Part shown: one piece after another, positions 1 through 7,771 of the stretch
Position numbering within the stretch: position 1 is the stretch's first letter
How the letters are laid out: the number at the start of each line of letters is the position of its first letter
Assembly (NCBI GenBank): GCA_963649715.1
Contig: CAVJIV010000013.1
Span: forward strand, 1-64,000
Length of the DNA stretch: 64,000 nucleotides
From: CAG-488 sp963649715
GTDB lineage: Bacteria; Bacillota; Clostridia; Oscillospirales; Acutalibacteraceae
Reading direction: 5' to 3'
Translations under genes and position numbers: made by a program
Notes under the pieces: model-generated
Seen by the model: only the letters and a program-made list of their open reading frames with translations
Databases searched by the model: none
Told to the model about the DNA's origin: nothing

Positions 1-61
1 GGCTCGAACCTGTGACCCTCTGCTTGTAAGGCAGATGCTCTCCCAGCTGAGCTATGCTCCC
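1..61 (-). tRNA. tRNA-Val (anticodon TAC), 3' end cut by window edge
   Basis: Read on the minus strand, the sequence gives acceptor half GGGAGCA, a D arm with AGCTGGGA in the loop, anticodon stem TCTGC/GCAGA and loop CTTACAA. The anticodon TAC (positions 26-28) reads valine GUA codons. The T arm begins with the usual GGTTCGAGCC. About a dozen 3' nucleotides, including the other acceptor strand, lie outside the window. No other tRNA was seen in the window. Confidence 0.93.
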
Positions 62-169
62 ATTCGCCATGTTTCCTAACTGTCGTTGCTCAGTACCGCA
101 GCGACATTCAATACTTTACCATATCATGAGCAATTTGTCAATAGTTTTTTGGATTTATTTTCGGCTTGT

Positions 170-547
170 TTAAAAAATATTTCTCAAGGTCGGTTTTTCG
201 CTTTCTTTTAAATGCTCAAGTCGATTTATAACATTATTAAGCTCCTCAAGATATTCGTCCGTCAGCCCCTGACCATGATAATCGGATATATTTTTTATCC
301 CGATTTCTATATCGTCAAGCTCGGAATGGTTAAGAAAAGCACCCATGAACGCTTCCGTTCTGTCCCATTCGTCCTCAAGCCGCTTTGTTTCTCGAAAATC
401 CGTTTCTTTTTTTTGAGTTACGGAGTCTCTTATTTCGCATGATATACGGGTCAATCGGTCAACACTCGAAATCAGCTTTAAATACACGGATACCGCCGAG
501 CCGAAAACGATAACTAAAATTGCAAGCGCTGCTATTATTTTTCTCAT
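170..547 (-). CDS. DUF4363 family membrane-anchored protein
   Basis: A protein of 125 residues with one N-terminal hydrophobic segment (about residues 4-24) and then a charged helical domain rich in Glu, Asp and Arg. This matches the DUF4363 family as I know it; its biochemical role is unknown. The start is the ATG at 547, which overlaps the TGA stop of the upstream DUF421 gene in an ATGA junction. An AAGGAAGA ribosome site lies about 9 bases before it; an in-frame ATG at 553 sits too close to that site. The overlap implies translational coupling, and DUF421 and DUF4363 genes are neighbours in many Clostridia. The partner context suggests a membrane-associated pair. Confidence 0.72.
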   Translation of the reverse strand: MRKIIAALAILVIVFGSAVSVYLKLISSVDRLTRISCEIRDSVTQKKETDFRETKRLEDEWDRTEAFMGAFLNHSELDDIEIGIKNISDYHGQGLTDEYLEELNNVINRLEHLKESEKPTLRNIF

Positions 548-1221
548 CGGCATTCTTCCTTTTTTACTATTGTATAGTTGCCGTACTTGTCCGCCACCAT
601 AAAGAGCACCTCGTCCATTTCCGTGTTTTCTTTTTTCAATATCGAGCAAAGCTTTTCCTCGTCCATGTCGCATTCTTTAAACGAGCGTTTCAGAATTCTG
701 CCGTCGTTGATAACCATGCAAAGCAGTCCCTTTGTTTTGTTTTGCAACCTCGCCATTTCCGCCGTAACCGTCTCCTTTTCGGGCTTGAGCATGACGCTGA
801 GCTGCCCGTTGGTTTCCACGATTGCATAGCGCACATCGGAGATGTCAAAAACATCCTTTTGCCTGAGCCGGTCGAGCAAATCGTCCACGGTAAAGCGAAG
901 CCTTTTCAGCTGCTTTTGGTCGATCACCCCGTCACGAATCACAACGAGTGAATTGCCCTGCAAAAAGCTGCGAAAGCTTGTGCTTTTGAGCACAATTACG
1001 GAATTGATTATCTCCATCGCAACAAGGAGCAGAACCGCTGCAATCGAATTTCCGAGAGGCAAAGCATTGTCCTGCATCGGAATTGCCGCAATCTCGGAAA
1101 GAAGAATCGTTATCACAAGCTCGGTCGGCTGCAATTCACCGAGCTGCCTTTTGCCCATAATGCGCATACAGATGATTATGAGAACATATAAAATCAGCGC
1201 ACGAACCAATGTTACAAGCAT
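544..1221 (-). CDS. DUF421 (YetF/YrbG-like) membrane protein
   Basis: About 225 residues: three N-terminal hydrophobic helices carrying the signature GKRQLGELQPTELVI, then a cytoplasmic alpha/beta domain with a central VIRDGVIDQKQL segment. Both are hallmarks of the DUF421/YetF family, whose exact function is unsettled; some members are linked to spore or envelope physiology in Bacillus. The frame is open upstream to a TTG at 1254, but no ribosome site precedes that codon. The ATG at 1221 follows GGTGA at 5 bases and gives the family-typical N-terminus MLVTLVRALILY, so I use it. The gene is coupled to the DUF4363 gene through an ATGA overlap. Confidence 0.82.
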   Translation of the reverse strand: MLVTLVRALILYVLIIICMRIMGKRQLGELQPTELVITILLSEIAAIPMQDNALPLGNSIAAVLLLVAMEIINSVIVLKSTSFRSFLQGNSLVVIRDGVIDQKQLKRLRFTVDDLLDRLRQKDVFDISDVRYAIVETNGQLSVMLKPEKETVTAEMARLQNKTKGLLCMVINDGRILKRSFKECDMDEEKLCSILKKENTEMDEVLFMVADKYGNYTIVKKEECR

Positions 1222-1401
1222 ATACATCACCGATAATATGATTGCCGAAAGCAAACAAAATATTAGCTCAAAACAATCTGTCTTGATATAAGGTCGTGTT
1301 TTATTATCTTCATCCCATGTCGCAAGATGTCTTGTTTTTTTGCCAATGCAACAAAAATGAATAAAAATTAAACATACCTTGTTAAAATTTTTGTAAACAT
1401 C

Positions 1402-1431
1402 TTGAAATATCCTGAGCTTATGTGTTATAAT
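1402..1431 (+). promoter_or_regulatory. Sigma-A promoter of first GPH transporter
   Basis: TTGAAA (1402-1407) and TATAAT (1426-1431) are separated by 18 bases and lie about 30 bases upstream of the ribosome site AAGGAG. The second GPH gene has a matching promoter with the same hexamers and the same 18-base spacer, so the duplication included the promoter. Confidence 0.7.
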
Positions 1432-1462
1432 ATTTTATACCAAATTAAAAAGGAGTGTGAGT

Positions 1463-2995
1463 ATGTCTACTGCAACCGCAAACGAAACGGAAAACCTTGA
1501 GATTGAACAGGTGCAGGAGAGAATCGCTGCCGACAGGAATCTCAACAAGAACCGTCGTTATGTCGGAACGAAGGAAACGCTTGCCTATGTTATTTACGAT
1601 ATCTCGGCAAGCTTCAACATCACCAAATACAATGATGTTTTTGTTACAGACATTGTTCAGATCGGACTGCGATTTCAAACCCTGCTTACCTTTGTAAACG
1701 GCATATGGGATATTGTCAACGATGTTTTCGTCGCAGCCTTTATCGACAAAACCAGAACCAGATTCGGCAAATTCAAGCCCTACCTTGTTCTGTATGCCGG
1801 TCCGGGTCTTTTATTCAGCTTTTTCTACTGGATGATGCCAATTTTCTATGCCGGAATGGGGCCTTACAACACCACCAAGCTGGTGTCCTATTTCATCTTC
1901 CAGATTCTCAATGAGCTTGCCGGAACAATCAACTCCATTGCAAAAACGGGAATGCTATCCACCATAACCCCGAATGTTGTTGAACGAACGCGGCTTATCA
2001 CTCAGGCAAACCTCTTCTCGGGCTTTGTTGAGAAAGGACCGGAAATACTGATGGGCTTGCTCATTGATATTTTCAACAATTCGGGCATGGGCAAAAAGCT
2101 GCCTACCCTCTTTGTCAGCGCAGGTCTTATCACCTCGCTGGCGTCGGGCATTATGGCTCTTTATTTCTCGATCGTAGCAAAGGAAAGAGTTTTGCAGAAG
2201 AACGAGAAGCCCAGCGTTTTCCAGGGTGTAAAATCCATCATTACGAACAAGCCGCTGCTTGTTTTGACATTGGCTGAATTCCTCAGCGCATTCAGCATCA
2301 GTTCGGGAACTAACTATTACTACATAAATGTTCTCGGTCTGGCTTCAATGTCCACCATCGTAGGTATCCCCGGCGCAGTTGTTTCGCCGATCAGCTATTC
2401 CTATGTTACAAAGGCAAGAGAGCATTTCTCAACCAAAACTCTTTGGATATTCAGCTCCTTGCTTCCCGATGTGCTTATGCTCGGCGTATTCGGAGTCGGC
2501 TCTATCAACAACAACTTCAAAAAGAGATCGGCAATGATTCCCGCTTTCATGATCCGTGAAACCATCTGGATGGGCGTTTACGGAATATCAAAGGTTATTC
2601 CCGAAGAGATGCGCAACGAATGCATCGACTACGGCGAATGGAAAACAGGCGTCAGAACAGAGGGTATGACAGGCGTCGCAAAGGGTCTTGCATCGAAGCT
2701 TGTCGGCACACTCGGCGGCACGGTCAAGTCGTTCATTCTCAGCCGCATAGGCTACAAGGAGGGCGCAGGCTACGGCAACCAGTCAACTCACACAGAGTAT
2801 ATGCTGTTTGCAATGTGTACGATCATTCCCGTTGTTACCGGAATGCTGGGTCTTTTGCCCAAGTTCTTCTATCCCATCGACGCAAAGACACGAGACAGAA
2901 TGTATCGTGAGCTTGCCGAAAGAAGAAAGGCCGTTGCCGAGGAAATCAACCGCAAGGACGATCAGATTCAGATCGAGCCTCAACCGGAAGCTTAA
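1463..2995 (+). CDS. GPH-family sugar/cation symporter (first tandem copy)
   Basis: A 510-residue, roughly 12-helix permease of the glycoside-pentoside-hexuronide:cation symporter family (MelB-like, MFS superfamily). The diagnostic loop after helix 2 reads RTRFGKFKPYLVLY (near residues 95-108), followed by MSTITPN-type loops. Start chosen at ATG 1463 because AAGGAG lies 7 bases upstream; an in-frame GTG at 1457 overlaps that site. The N-terminal ~35 residues are hydrophilic and the C-terminus ends in a Pro/Glu-rich QPEA tail. The substrate cannot be read from sequence; no glycosidase or sugar kinase adjoins. It is a close paralog of the gene at 3421, and residues ~196-399 are encoded by identical DNA in both. 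Confidence 0.88.
   Translation: MSTATANETENLEIEQVQERIAADRNLNKNRRYVGTKETLAYVIYDISASFNITKYNDVFVTDIVQIGLRFQTLLTFVNGIWDIVNDVFVAAFIDKTRTRFGKFKPYLVLYAGPGLLFSFFYWMMPIFYAGMGPYNTTKLVSYFIFQILNELAGTINSIAKTGMLSTITPNVVERTRLITQANLFSGFVEKGPEILMGLLIDIFNNSGMGKKLPTLFVSAGLITSLASGIMALYFSIVAKERVLQKNEKPSVFQGVKSIITNKPLLVLTLAEFLSAFSISSGTNYYYINVLGLASMSTIVGIPGAVVSPISYSYVTKAREHFSTKTLWIFSSLLPDVLMLGVFGVGSINNNFKKRSAMIPAFMIRETIWMGVYGISKVIPEEMRNECIDYGEWKTGVRTEGMTGVAKGLASKLVGTLGGTVKSFILSRIGYKEGAGYGNQSTHTEYMLFAMCTIIPVVTGMLGLLPKFFYPIDAKTRDRMYRELAERRKAVAEEINRKDDQIQIEPQPEA
2049..2658 (+). repeat. 610-bp tract identical to 4007-4616
   Basis: Aligned at a constant offset of 1958 bases, I found no difference between the two GPH genes from 2049 to 2658, whereas the first ~580 bases of the genes differ at many positions. 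The bounding differences are C/T at 2048/4006 and A/C at 2659/4617. This is the pattern expected of recent gene conversion. Confidence 0.88.
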
Positions 2996-3030
2996 CGCAA
3001 TACCTCACTGCGGTGTGCGAATTGCCTGAA
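2993..3030. repeat. Short copy of TTAAGGC palindromic repeat (degenerate)
   Basis: GCAATACC at 2997-3004 faces GGTGTGCGAATTGC ending at 3025, an imperfect hairpin with the same arms as the other dispersed copies. It begins at the stop codon of the first GPH gene. Confidence 0.5.
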
Positions 3031-3047
3031 TACGGCTATTATAATTT

Positions 3048-3087
3048 ACAAGAACCGTCGTGTTTCGGCGGTTCTTGTATCATTCTT
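3048..3087 (+). terminator. Intrinsic terminator after first GPH gene
   Basis: A 13-bp stem ACAAGAACCGTCG (3048-3060) pairs with CGGCGGTTCTTGT (3066-3078, one G-T pair) across loop TGTTT and is followed by a T-rich stretch. It ends the transcript of the first GPH gene, so the second copy depends on its own promoter. Confidence 0.8.
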
Positions 3088-3096
3088 TTATATTTT

Positions 3097-3132
3097 TTAA
3101 GGCGGCGATTCACAATTGAACTGCTGCCTTAA
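3097..3132. repeat. Short copy of TTAAGGC palindromic repeat
   Basis: TTAAGGC at 3097-3103 and GCCTTAA at 3126-3132 bracket a 36-base hairpin with a CACAATTG core, in the 425-base gap between the two GPH genes. That gap holds a terminator, three copies of this repeat family and a promoter; I see no gene in it. Confidence 0.65.
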
Positions 3133-3196
3133 AATTTTCTATATAGACACATTGAATAAAATATATAAAAACTGAGTAAAATTTGCCGTAAATATA

Positions 3197-3226
3197 TTGA
3201 AATGTTGTACCGTTGTGTGATATAAT
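3197..3226 (+). promoter_or_regulatory. Sigma-A promoter of second GPH transporter
   Basis: TTGAAA (3197-3202), an 18-base spacer and TATAAT (3221-3226). It lies just upstream of the long repeat, so the transcript should carry that repeat as a ~165-base structured 5' leader. Confidence 0.7.
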
Positions 3227-3240
3227 ACATAACATTAGAT

Positions 3241-3404
3241 TTAAGGCGATATTGCACAGACTGTTGTGCACGCCTTGCTTGAATCTGTTTCCGTCATGCT
3301 GCACAATTTTTTGACCTGCATTGGCAAGTCGCTAAAATTATTGCACACCCTGACGGAAAATTTTACTGCGCAATTCGCACACTTCAATTTGTGCGGCATT
3401 GCAT
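3241..3404 (+). repeat. Long (~164 bp) copy of palindromic repeat in 5' leader
   Basis: Begins TTAAGGCGATATTGCACA and ends TTGTGCGGCATTGCAT, so the termini are inverted repeats. The interior (GCCTTGCTTGAAT, TTTCCGTCATGCTGCAC, CTGACGGAAAATTTTACTG) matches the reverse complement of the copy at 45918-46085 over its whole length. It lies between the promoter and the ribosome site of the second GPH gene. The first GPH gene has only ~30 bases at the equivalent place. No open frame suggests a transposase; a non-autonomous MITE-like or mobile palindromic element is my inference. Confidence 0.8.
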
Positions 3405-3420
3405 AAAAAGGAGTGTGAAC

Positions 3421-4953
3421 ATGTCAACTGCAACCGCAAACGAAGCGGAGAACCTTGAGATTGAACAAGTGCAGGAGAAAATCGCTGCCGACAGAAATCT
3501 CAACAAGAACCGTCGTTATGTTGGAACAAAAGAATCTCTCGCCTATATCATCTACGATATTTCCGCCAGCTTCAACATCACAAAGTATGATGACATTTTC
3601 CTCACCGATATCGTTCAAATTGGTTTGCGATTCCAAACGGTCGTTACCTTCGTTATCGGAATTTGGGACATCATTAACGACATTTTTCTTGCTGCCATCA
3701 TCGACAGGACTCGAACCCGCTTCGGAAAATTCAAGCCATACCTTATTCTGTATGCAGGACCCGGCTTGCTTTTGAGCTTTTTCTACTGGATGATGCCCGT
3801 GTTCTTTGCCGGAATGGGATCATATAATGTTACGAAGCTAACATCGTATATGATCTTCGCCATTTTCAACAATTTGGCAGGCTCCATGAACGCCATCGCC
3901 AGAACCGGTATGCTTTCGACAATTACGCCGAATGTTGTTGACCGAACAAGGCTTATTACTCAGGCTAACCTCTTTTCGGGCTTTGTTGAGAAAGGACCGG
4001 AAATATTGATGGGCTTGCTCATTGATATTTTCAACAATTCGGGCATGGGCAAAAAGCTGCCTACCCTCTTTGTCAGCGCAGGTCTTATCACCTCGCTGGC
4101 GTCGGGCATTATGGCTCTTTATTTCTCGATCGTAGCAAAGGAAAGAGTTTTGCAGAAGAACGAGAAGCCCAGCGTTTTCCAGGGTGTAAAATCCATCATT
4201 ACGAACAAGCCGCTGCTTGTTTTGACATTGGCTGAATTCCTCAGCGCATTCAGCATCAGTTCGGGAACTAACTATTACTACATAAATGTTCTCGGTCTGG
4301 CTTCAATGTCCACCATCGTAGGTATCCCCGGCGCAGTTGTTTCGCCGATCAGCTATTCCTATGTTACAAAGGCAAGAGAGCATTTCTCAACCAAAACTCT
4401 TTGGATATTCAGCTCCTTGCTTCCCGATGTGCTTATGCTCGGCGTATTCGGAGTCGGCTCTATCAACAACAACTTCAAAAAGAGATCGGCAATGATTCCC
4501 GCTTTCATGATCCGTGAAACCATCTGGATGGGCGTTTACGGAATATCAAAGGTTATTCCCGAAGAGATGCGCAACGAATGCATCGACTACGGCGAATGGA
4601 AAACAGGCGTCAGAACCGAGGGTATGACGGGCGTTGCAAAGGGTCTTGCTCAGAAACTTGTCGTCACACTCGGCGGCACGGTTAAGTCGTTCATCCTCAG
4701 CCGCATAGGCTACAAGGAGGGTGCAGGCTACGGCAACCAGTCAACTCATACGGAGTATATGCTGTTTGCAATGTGTACGATCATTCCCGTTGTTACCGGC
4801 ATTTTGGGTCTTTTCCCGAAATTCTTCTATCCCATTGATACAAAGACACGAGACAGAATGTATCGTGAGCTTGCCGAAAGAAGAAGGGCTGTTGCCAAAG
4901 AAATCAATAGCGGCACAGCACAGCTTCAACCCGAACCTCAGCCGGAGGCTTAA
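3421..4953 (+). CDS. GPH-family sugar/cation symporter (second tandem copy)
   Basis: 510 residues, the same length as its neighbour and the same family (MelB-like GPH symporter; loop RTRFGKFKPYLILY). ATG 3421 follows AAGGAG at 7 bases. Residues 1-195 differ from the first copy at roughly one position in five, mostly conservative changes in membrane helices. Residues ~196-399 are identical at DNA level, and the last ~110 differ by a handful of substitutions. Because helices that line the substrate path in GPH carriers are spread over both halves, the two proteins may differ in substrate while sharing a C-terminal half; this is inference. A terminator follows at 4961. Confidence 0.88.
   Translation: MSTATANEAENLEIEQVQEKIAADRNLNKNRRYVGTKESLAYIIYDISASFNITKYDDIFLTDIVQIGLRFQTVVTFVIGIWDIINDIFLAAIIDRTRTRFGKFKPYLILYAGPGLLLSFFYWMMPVFFAGMGSYNVTKLTSYMIFAIFNNLAGSMNAIARTGMLSTITPNVVDRTRLITQANLFSGFVEKGPEILMGLLIDIFNNSGMGKKLPTLFVSAGLITSLASGIMALYFSIVAKERVLQKNEKPSVFQGVKSIITNKPLLVLTLAEFLSAFSISSGTNYYYINVLGLASMSTIVGIPGAVVSPISYSYVTKAREHFSTKTLWIFSSLLPDVLMLGVFGVGSINNNFKKRSAMIPAFMIRETIWMGVYGISKVIPEEMRNECIDYGEWKTGVRTEGMTGVAKGLAQKLVVTLGGTVKSFILSRIGYKEGAGYGNQSTHTEYMLFAMCTIIPVVTGILGLFPKFFYPIDTKTRDRMYRELAERRRAVAKEINSGTAQLQPEPQPEA
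4007..4616 (+). repeat. 610-bp tract identical to 2049-2658
   Basis: Second arm of the identical tract shared by the two GPH genes (offset 1958 bases). Flanking coding sequence on the 5' side is clearly diverged and on the 3' side mildly diverged, so the identity is local rather than a sign that the whole duplication is new. Confidence 0.88.
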
Positions 4954-4960
4954 AACACAT

Positions 4961-5004
4961 AAAAAAAAGAACCGTTAGGATTCATTCCCGACGGTTCTTT
5001 TTTA
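4961..5004. terminator. Bidirectional intrinsic terminator
   Basis: AAAAAAGAACCGT (to 4975) pairs with ACGGTTCTTTTTT (4991-5003). The A tract on one side and T tract on the other serve both the GPH gene on the plus strand and the convergent small gene on the minus strand. Confidence 0.85.
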
Positions 5005-5013
5005 TGCTAAGAA

Positions 5014-5259
5014 TCATGCGACATAGCGGTAAATTTTGGCACGCTTCTGTCTTTCGGCTTCACGACGGCGACGAGCCTGCAAAGCCGCACGCTTTCTTGC
5101 GATAGCCTTTTTGCGCTTACGCAAATAAATCCTCTTGGCGATAAAGCGAATAAGCTTATCCTCAAACTCGATGAATTTCTGCTCACGCAGAACGCCGAAT
5201 ATTACAAACAAAACCGCCGCTATCTCAATCAAAGTCCTTATTGCAAATGCTGTTGTCAT
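5014..5259 (-). CDS. Small membrane protein with strongly basic C-terminal tail
   Basis: 81 residues from ATG 5259, chosen because AGGAGG lies 9 bases upstream; the frame is open further up without another good site. Residues ~5-25 (ending VLFVIFGVL) form one hydrophobic helix. Residues ~40-80 are dominated by Arg and Lys (RKRKKAIARKRAALQARRRR) and look like a single amphipathic or coiled helix facing the cytoplasm. I do not recognise a family. A basic tail on a one-helix anchor could bind nucleic acid or acidic lipid heads, but nothing here proves it. It is monocistronic and convergent with the GPH gene. Confidence 0.62.
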   Translation of the reverse strand: MTTAFAIRTLIEIAAVLFVIFGVLREQKFIEFEDKLIRFIAKRIYLRKRKKAIARKRAALQARRRREAERQKRAKIYRYVA

Positions 5260-5394
5260 AATTGAAAACCTCCTAAATTTAACCGAACATTTTGTGAACA
5301 TTTGTTCTTTACAAGTCATATTATAGCATATTTTTTCCGTTTGTCAACACATTTGTTCGATTATTTTAGGTTTTTCAGTCCTGTTTTGCGGACT

Positions 5395-6396
5395 CTATAT
5401 TAGATTTTTTGAGTTTTCGGCTAAAATTTGATTATCCAGAGAACCGTCGGCAAAAAATTCACTGATATTTTCAAGCGTTGTTGCCGCAATATTGGTCAAA
5501 GCCTCGCCCGTCAGAAAGCCCTGATGCGAGGTCACTATCACATTCGGCAGACAAATGAGCCTTGTGAGAATATCGTCCTTAACGATCGAGGTTGAATTAT
5601 CCTCATAAAAAAGCTCCGATTCCTCCTCATAAACATCGAGACACGCACCGCCGATTTTTTCATTGAGCAAGCCGTAAAGCAAAGCCTCGCTGTCAACAAG
5701 CGCACCTCTTGATGTGTTCACAATAAACACGCCCTTTTTCATTCCGTCGATGCTCTTGGCATTTATCATGTGCCTTGTTGACGGATTCAGCGGACAGTGC
5801 AGGGAAATTATATCGGATTCCCTGAAAAGCCTGTCAAGATCAACATATTCCACCCATTCGACGGACGGAAACATATCATATGCAAGTATCCTCATTCCAA
5901 AGCCACGGCAGATTTCAATGAATGCAGTTCCGATTTTTCCCGTGCCGATAACGCCGACCGTTTTTCCGTAAAGATCGAAGCCCGTCAACCCGTTCAGACT
6001 GAAATTAAAATCTCGCGTTCGCAAAAAAGCCTTGTGAGTTCGTCTGTTCAGGGTCAAGAGCAGAGCCATGGCGTGCTCGGCGACTGCATGAGGCGAATAA
6101 GCCGGAACTCTGACGACGGGAATTTTTCCGTTCGCATATCGGATATCCACATTGTTATAGCCTGCGCAGCGCATTGCGATAAGACGAACTCCGAGCTTAT
6201 TCAAAGCATCGACAGCCGGTGCATTAACTTCATCATTGACGAAGGCGCAAACGGCGTCCGAGCCTTCCGAGAGCTTCGCAGTTCGTGAATTGAGCTTGGT
6301 TTCAAAATAGTTTATCGTAAAACCGTACTGCTCGTTAATCAAATCAAAAAACCTTCTGTCATATGGCTTGGTATCATAAAAGCTGACCGTTATCAT
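5395..6396 (-). CDS. ldhA: D-2-hydroxyacid dehydrogenase (D-lactate dehydrogenase type)
   Basis: 333 residues, the usual length for NAD-dependent D-lactate dehydrogenase, which interconverts pyruvate and D-lactate in the cytoplasm. The Rossmann motif VGVIGTGKIG is near residue 150. RCAGYNNVD supplies substrate-binding residues, TSRGALVD the catalytic Arg region, and HQGFLT the catalytic His near the C-terminus. The start ATG follows GGAGGGG. It lies downstream of serC and serA on the same strand, separated from serA by a short palindromic repeat, so co-transcription is possible. Other 2-hydroxyacids cannot be excluded as substrates. Confidence 0.85.
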   Translation of the reverse strand: MITVSFYDTKPYDRRFFDLINEQYGFTINYFETKLNSRTAKLSEGSDAVCAFVNDEVNAPAVDALNKLGVRLIAMRCAGYNNVDIRYANGKIPVVRVPAYSPHAVAEHAMALLLTLNRRTHKAFLRTRDFNFSLNGLTGFDLYGKTVGVIGTGKIGTAFIEICRGFGMRILAYDMFPSVEWVEYVDLDRLFRESDIISLHCPLNPSTRHMINAKSIDGMKKGVFIVNTSRGALVDSEALLYGLLNEKIGGACLDVYEEESELFYEDNSTSIVKDDILTRLICLPNVIVTSHQGFLTGEALTNIAATTLENISEFFADGSLDNQILAENSKNLI

Positions 6397-6450
6397 ATAA
6401 TCCCCTCCGGAATTAGCATGAACGGTCAGCTGTTATTTATTCACTGTATA

Positions 6451-6485
6451 TGCAATACCTCGCAATCGGCTTTGCGGTATTTATT
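6451..6485. repeat. Short copy of TTAAGGC palindromic repeat
   Basis: GCAATACCTCGCAA faces TTGCGGTATT across a short loop. The hairpin lies between serA and the D-lactate dehydrogenase gene, and its right edge overlaps the serA stop codon. Confidence 0.6.
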
Positions 6486-7605
6486 TTATAACTCTTACTC
6501 TGATAACGCCGTCGATTGCTTCAAGAGCGGCAATATCTGCCTCGGCATCAACAACCGAGTAGCCGTATGCTCCTCTTATTGCGCTCTTTGCGTCTGCGCC
6601 GAGAACGGCTTTGACCGAGTCGACTGCGTCAGCCTTATGGATAACGCAGGTTCTTGCACCGTCAATCCTGTCGAGCGGCATTCTCGGCATATTTACCGAA
6701 TTGACGATCTCGCCTTTTTCGATATAAGCGATAAGCTCGTCGGCAGCCATAACAGCGCAGTTGTCCTCGCTCTCGGGAGTTGATGCGCCGAGGTGCGGAA
6801 TAGCAATAACGCCGTCAACACCGATAACCTCGTCTGACGGAAAATCGGTAACATAAGCCGCAGCCTTACCGCTTTCAAGTGCGGCAATCATATCGGCACT
6901 GTTTACAAGTCCGCCACGAGCAAAGTTGAGGATTCTTACTCCGTCCTTGCAAAGCGCAAGCGTATCCTTATTAACCGTATCCTTTGTTCCGTCATTAAGA
7001 GGAACATGAACGGTGATATAATCGCTTTTTTTGAAGATTTCGTTGATGTCCTCAACAACCTCTGTTTCAGCCGAAAGAGCAGCCTTAACGCCCTCGGAAA
7101 GGAACGGATCGTATCCGACAATCTTCATACCGAGAGCTTCGGCAGCCTGAGCAACCTTGAAGCCGATAGCTCCCAAGCCGATAACACCGAGGGTTTTACC
7201 CATGATTTCGGGACCTGCAAACTGCGACTTGCCTTTTTCAACAAGCTTGCCGACATTGTCGCCCTCACCCTTAAGCCCTTTGCACCAGTCATATGCTGCA
7301 GTAACCTTTCTTGAAGCGAGAAGAAGACCGCAGATAACAAGCTCTTTAACGGCATTTGCGTTTGCACCGGGGGTATTGAAAACAACGATACCCTGCTCTG
7401 CGCACTTGTCAACGGGAATGTTATTCGTTCCTGCGCCGGCACGGGCTATCGCAACAGTTTCGGAGGAAAACACAGTCTCGTGCATCGAAGCCGAACGAAC
7501 CATAACGGCGGTCGGATTCTCACAGCTGTCCGAGCAAGCGTACTTTCCGTCGAAACGATCGGTGCCGCAGGCGGCAATTTTATTGAGAGTAAGAATTTTA
7601 TACAT
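6481..7605 (-). CDS. serA: D-3-phosphoglycerate dehydrogenase
   Basis: 374 residues. It oxidises 3-phosphoglycerate to 3-phosphohydroxypyruvate, the first step of serine synthesis. Visible motifs are ARAGAGTNNIP (substrate loop, ~residue 55), the Rossmann motif LGVIGLGAIG (~140), FARGGLV with the active-site Arg, and HLGAST with the catalytic His (~275). The C-terminal ~60 residues form one compact ACT-like regulatory domain ending RVRVIK; the long intervening domain of larger SerA types is absent. serC lies immediately upstream on the same strand, so the two steps are made together. Confidence 0.93.
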   Translation of the reverse strand: MYKILTLNKIAACGTDRFDGKYACSDSCENPTAVMVRSASMHETVFSSETVAIARAGAGTNNIPVDKCAEQGIVVFNTPGANANAVKELVICGLLLASRKVTAAYDWCKGLKGEGDNVGKLVEKGKSQFAGPEIMGKTLGVIGLGAIGFKVAQAAEALGMKIVGYDPFLSEGVKAALSAETEVVEDINEIFKKSDYITVHVPLNDGTKDTVNKDTLALCKDGVRILNFARGGLVNSADMIAALESGKAAAYVTDFPSDEVIGVDGVIAIPHLGASTPESEDNCAVMAADELIAYIEKGEIVNSVNMPRMPLDRIDGARTCVIHKADAVDSVKAVLGADAKSAIRGAYGYSVVDAEADIAALEAIDGVIRVRVIK

Positions 7606-7694
7606 AAAATTATCTCCTTTTATTGTTTGTTTCTGATTAAATCTTTCTCTTATTTTAAGAGAACATCAGCAACGAAAAGATAAGCAGTCTTTAT

Positions 7695-7747
7695 CCCCTC
7701 CGTCGCTAAAGGCGACACCTCCCCTTGATTCAACCAAGGGGAGGCTT
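7695..7747. repeat. Two-hairpin interspersed repeat between serC and serA
   Basis: A CCCCTCCGTCGC block is followed by a strong hairpin CCTCCCCTTG (7718-7727) / CAAGGGGAGG (7735-7744). From general knowledge, near-identical sequences with this CCGTCGC block are scattered between genes of many gut Firmicutes. It sits in the 166-base serC-serA gap and could also act as a processing or attenuation hairpin. Confidence 0.6.
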
Positions 7748-7771
7748 GGTATATAATCCTAAATTTTTCTC

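Noticed and set aside
1323..1341. CAAGATGTCTTG palindrome followed by seven T, a minimal terminator
   Set aside because: The stem is only five base pairs and no plus-strand gene lies upstream, so there is nothing to terminate.
5370..5395. AGTCC/GGACT hairpin after the D-lactate dehydrogenase gene
   Set aside because: Five base pairs and an A-rich rather than T-rich tail on the minus strand; not an intrinsic terminator.
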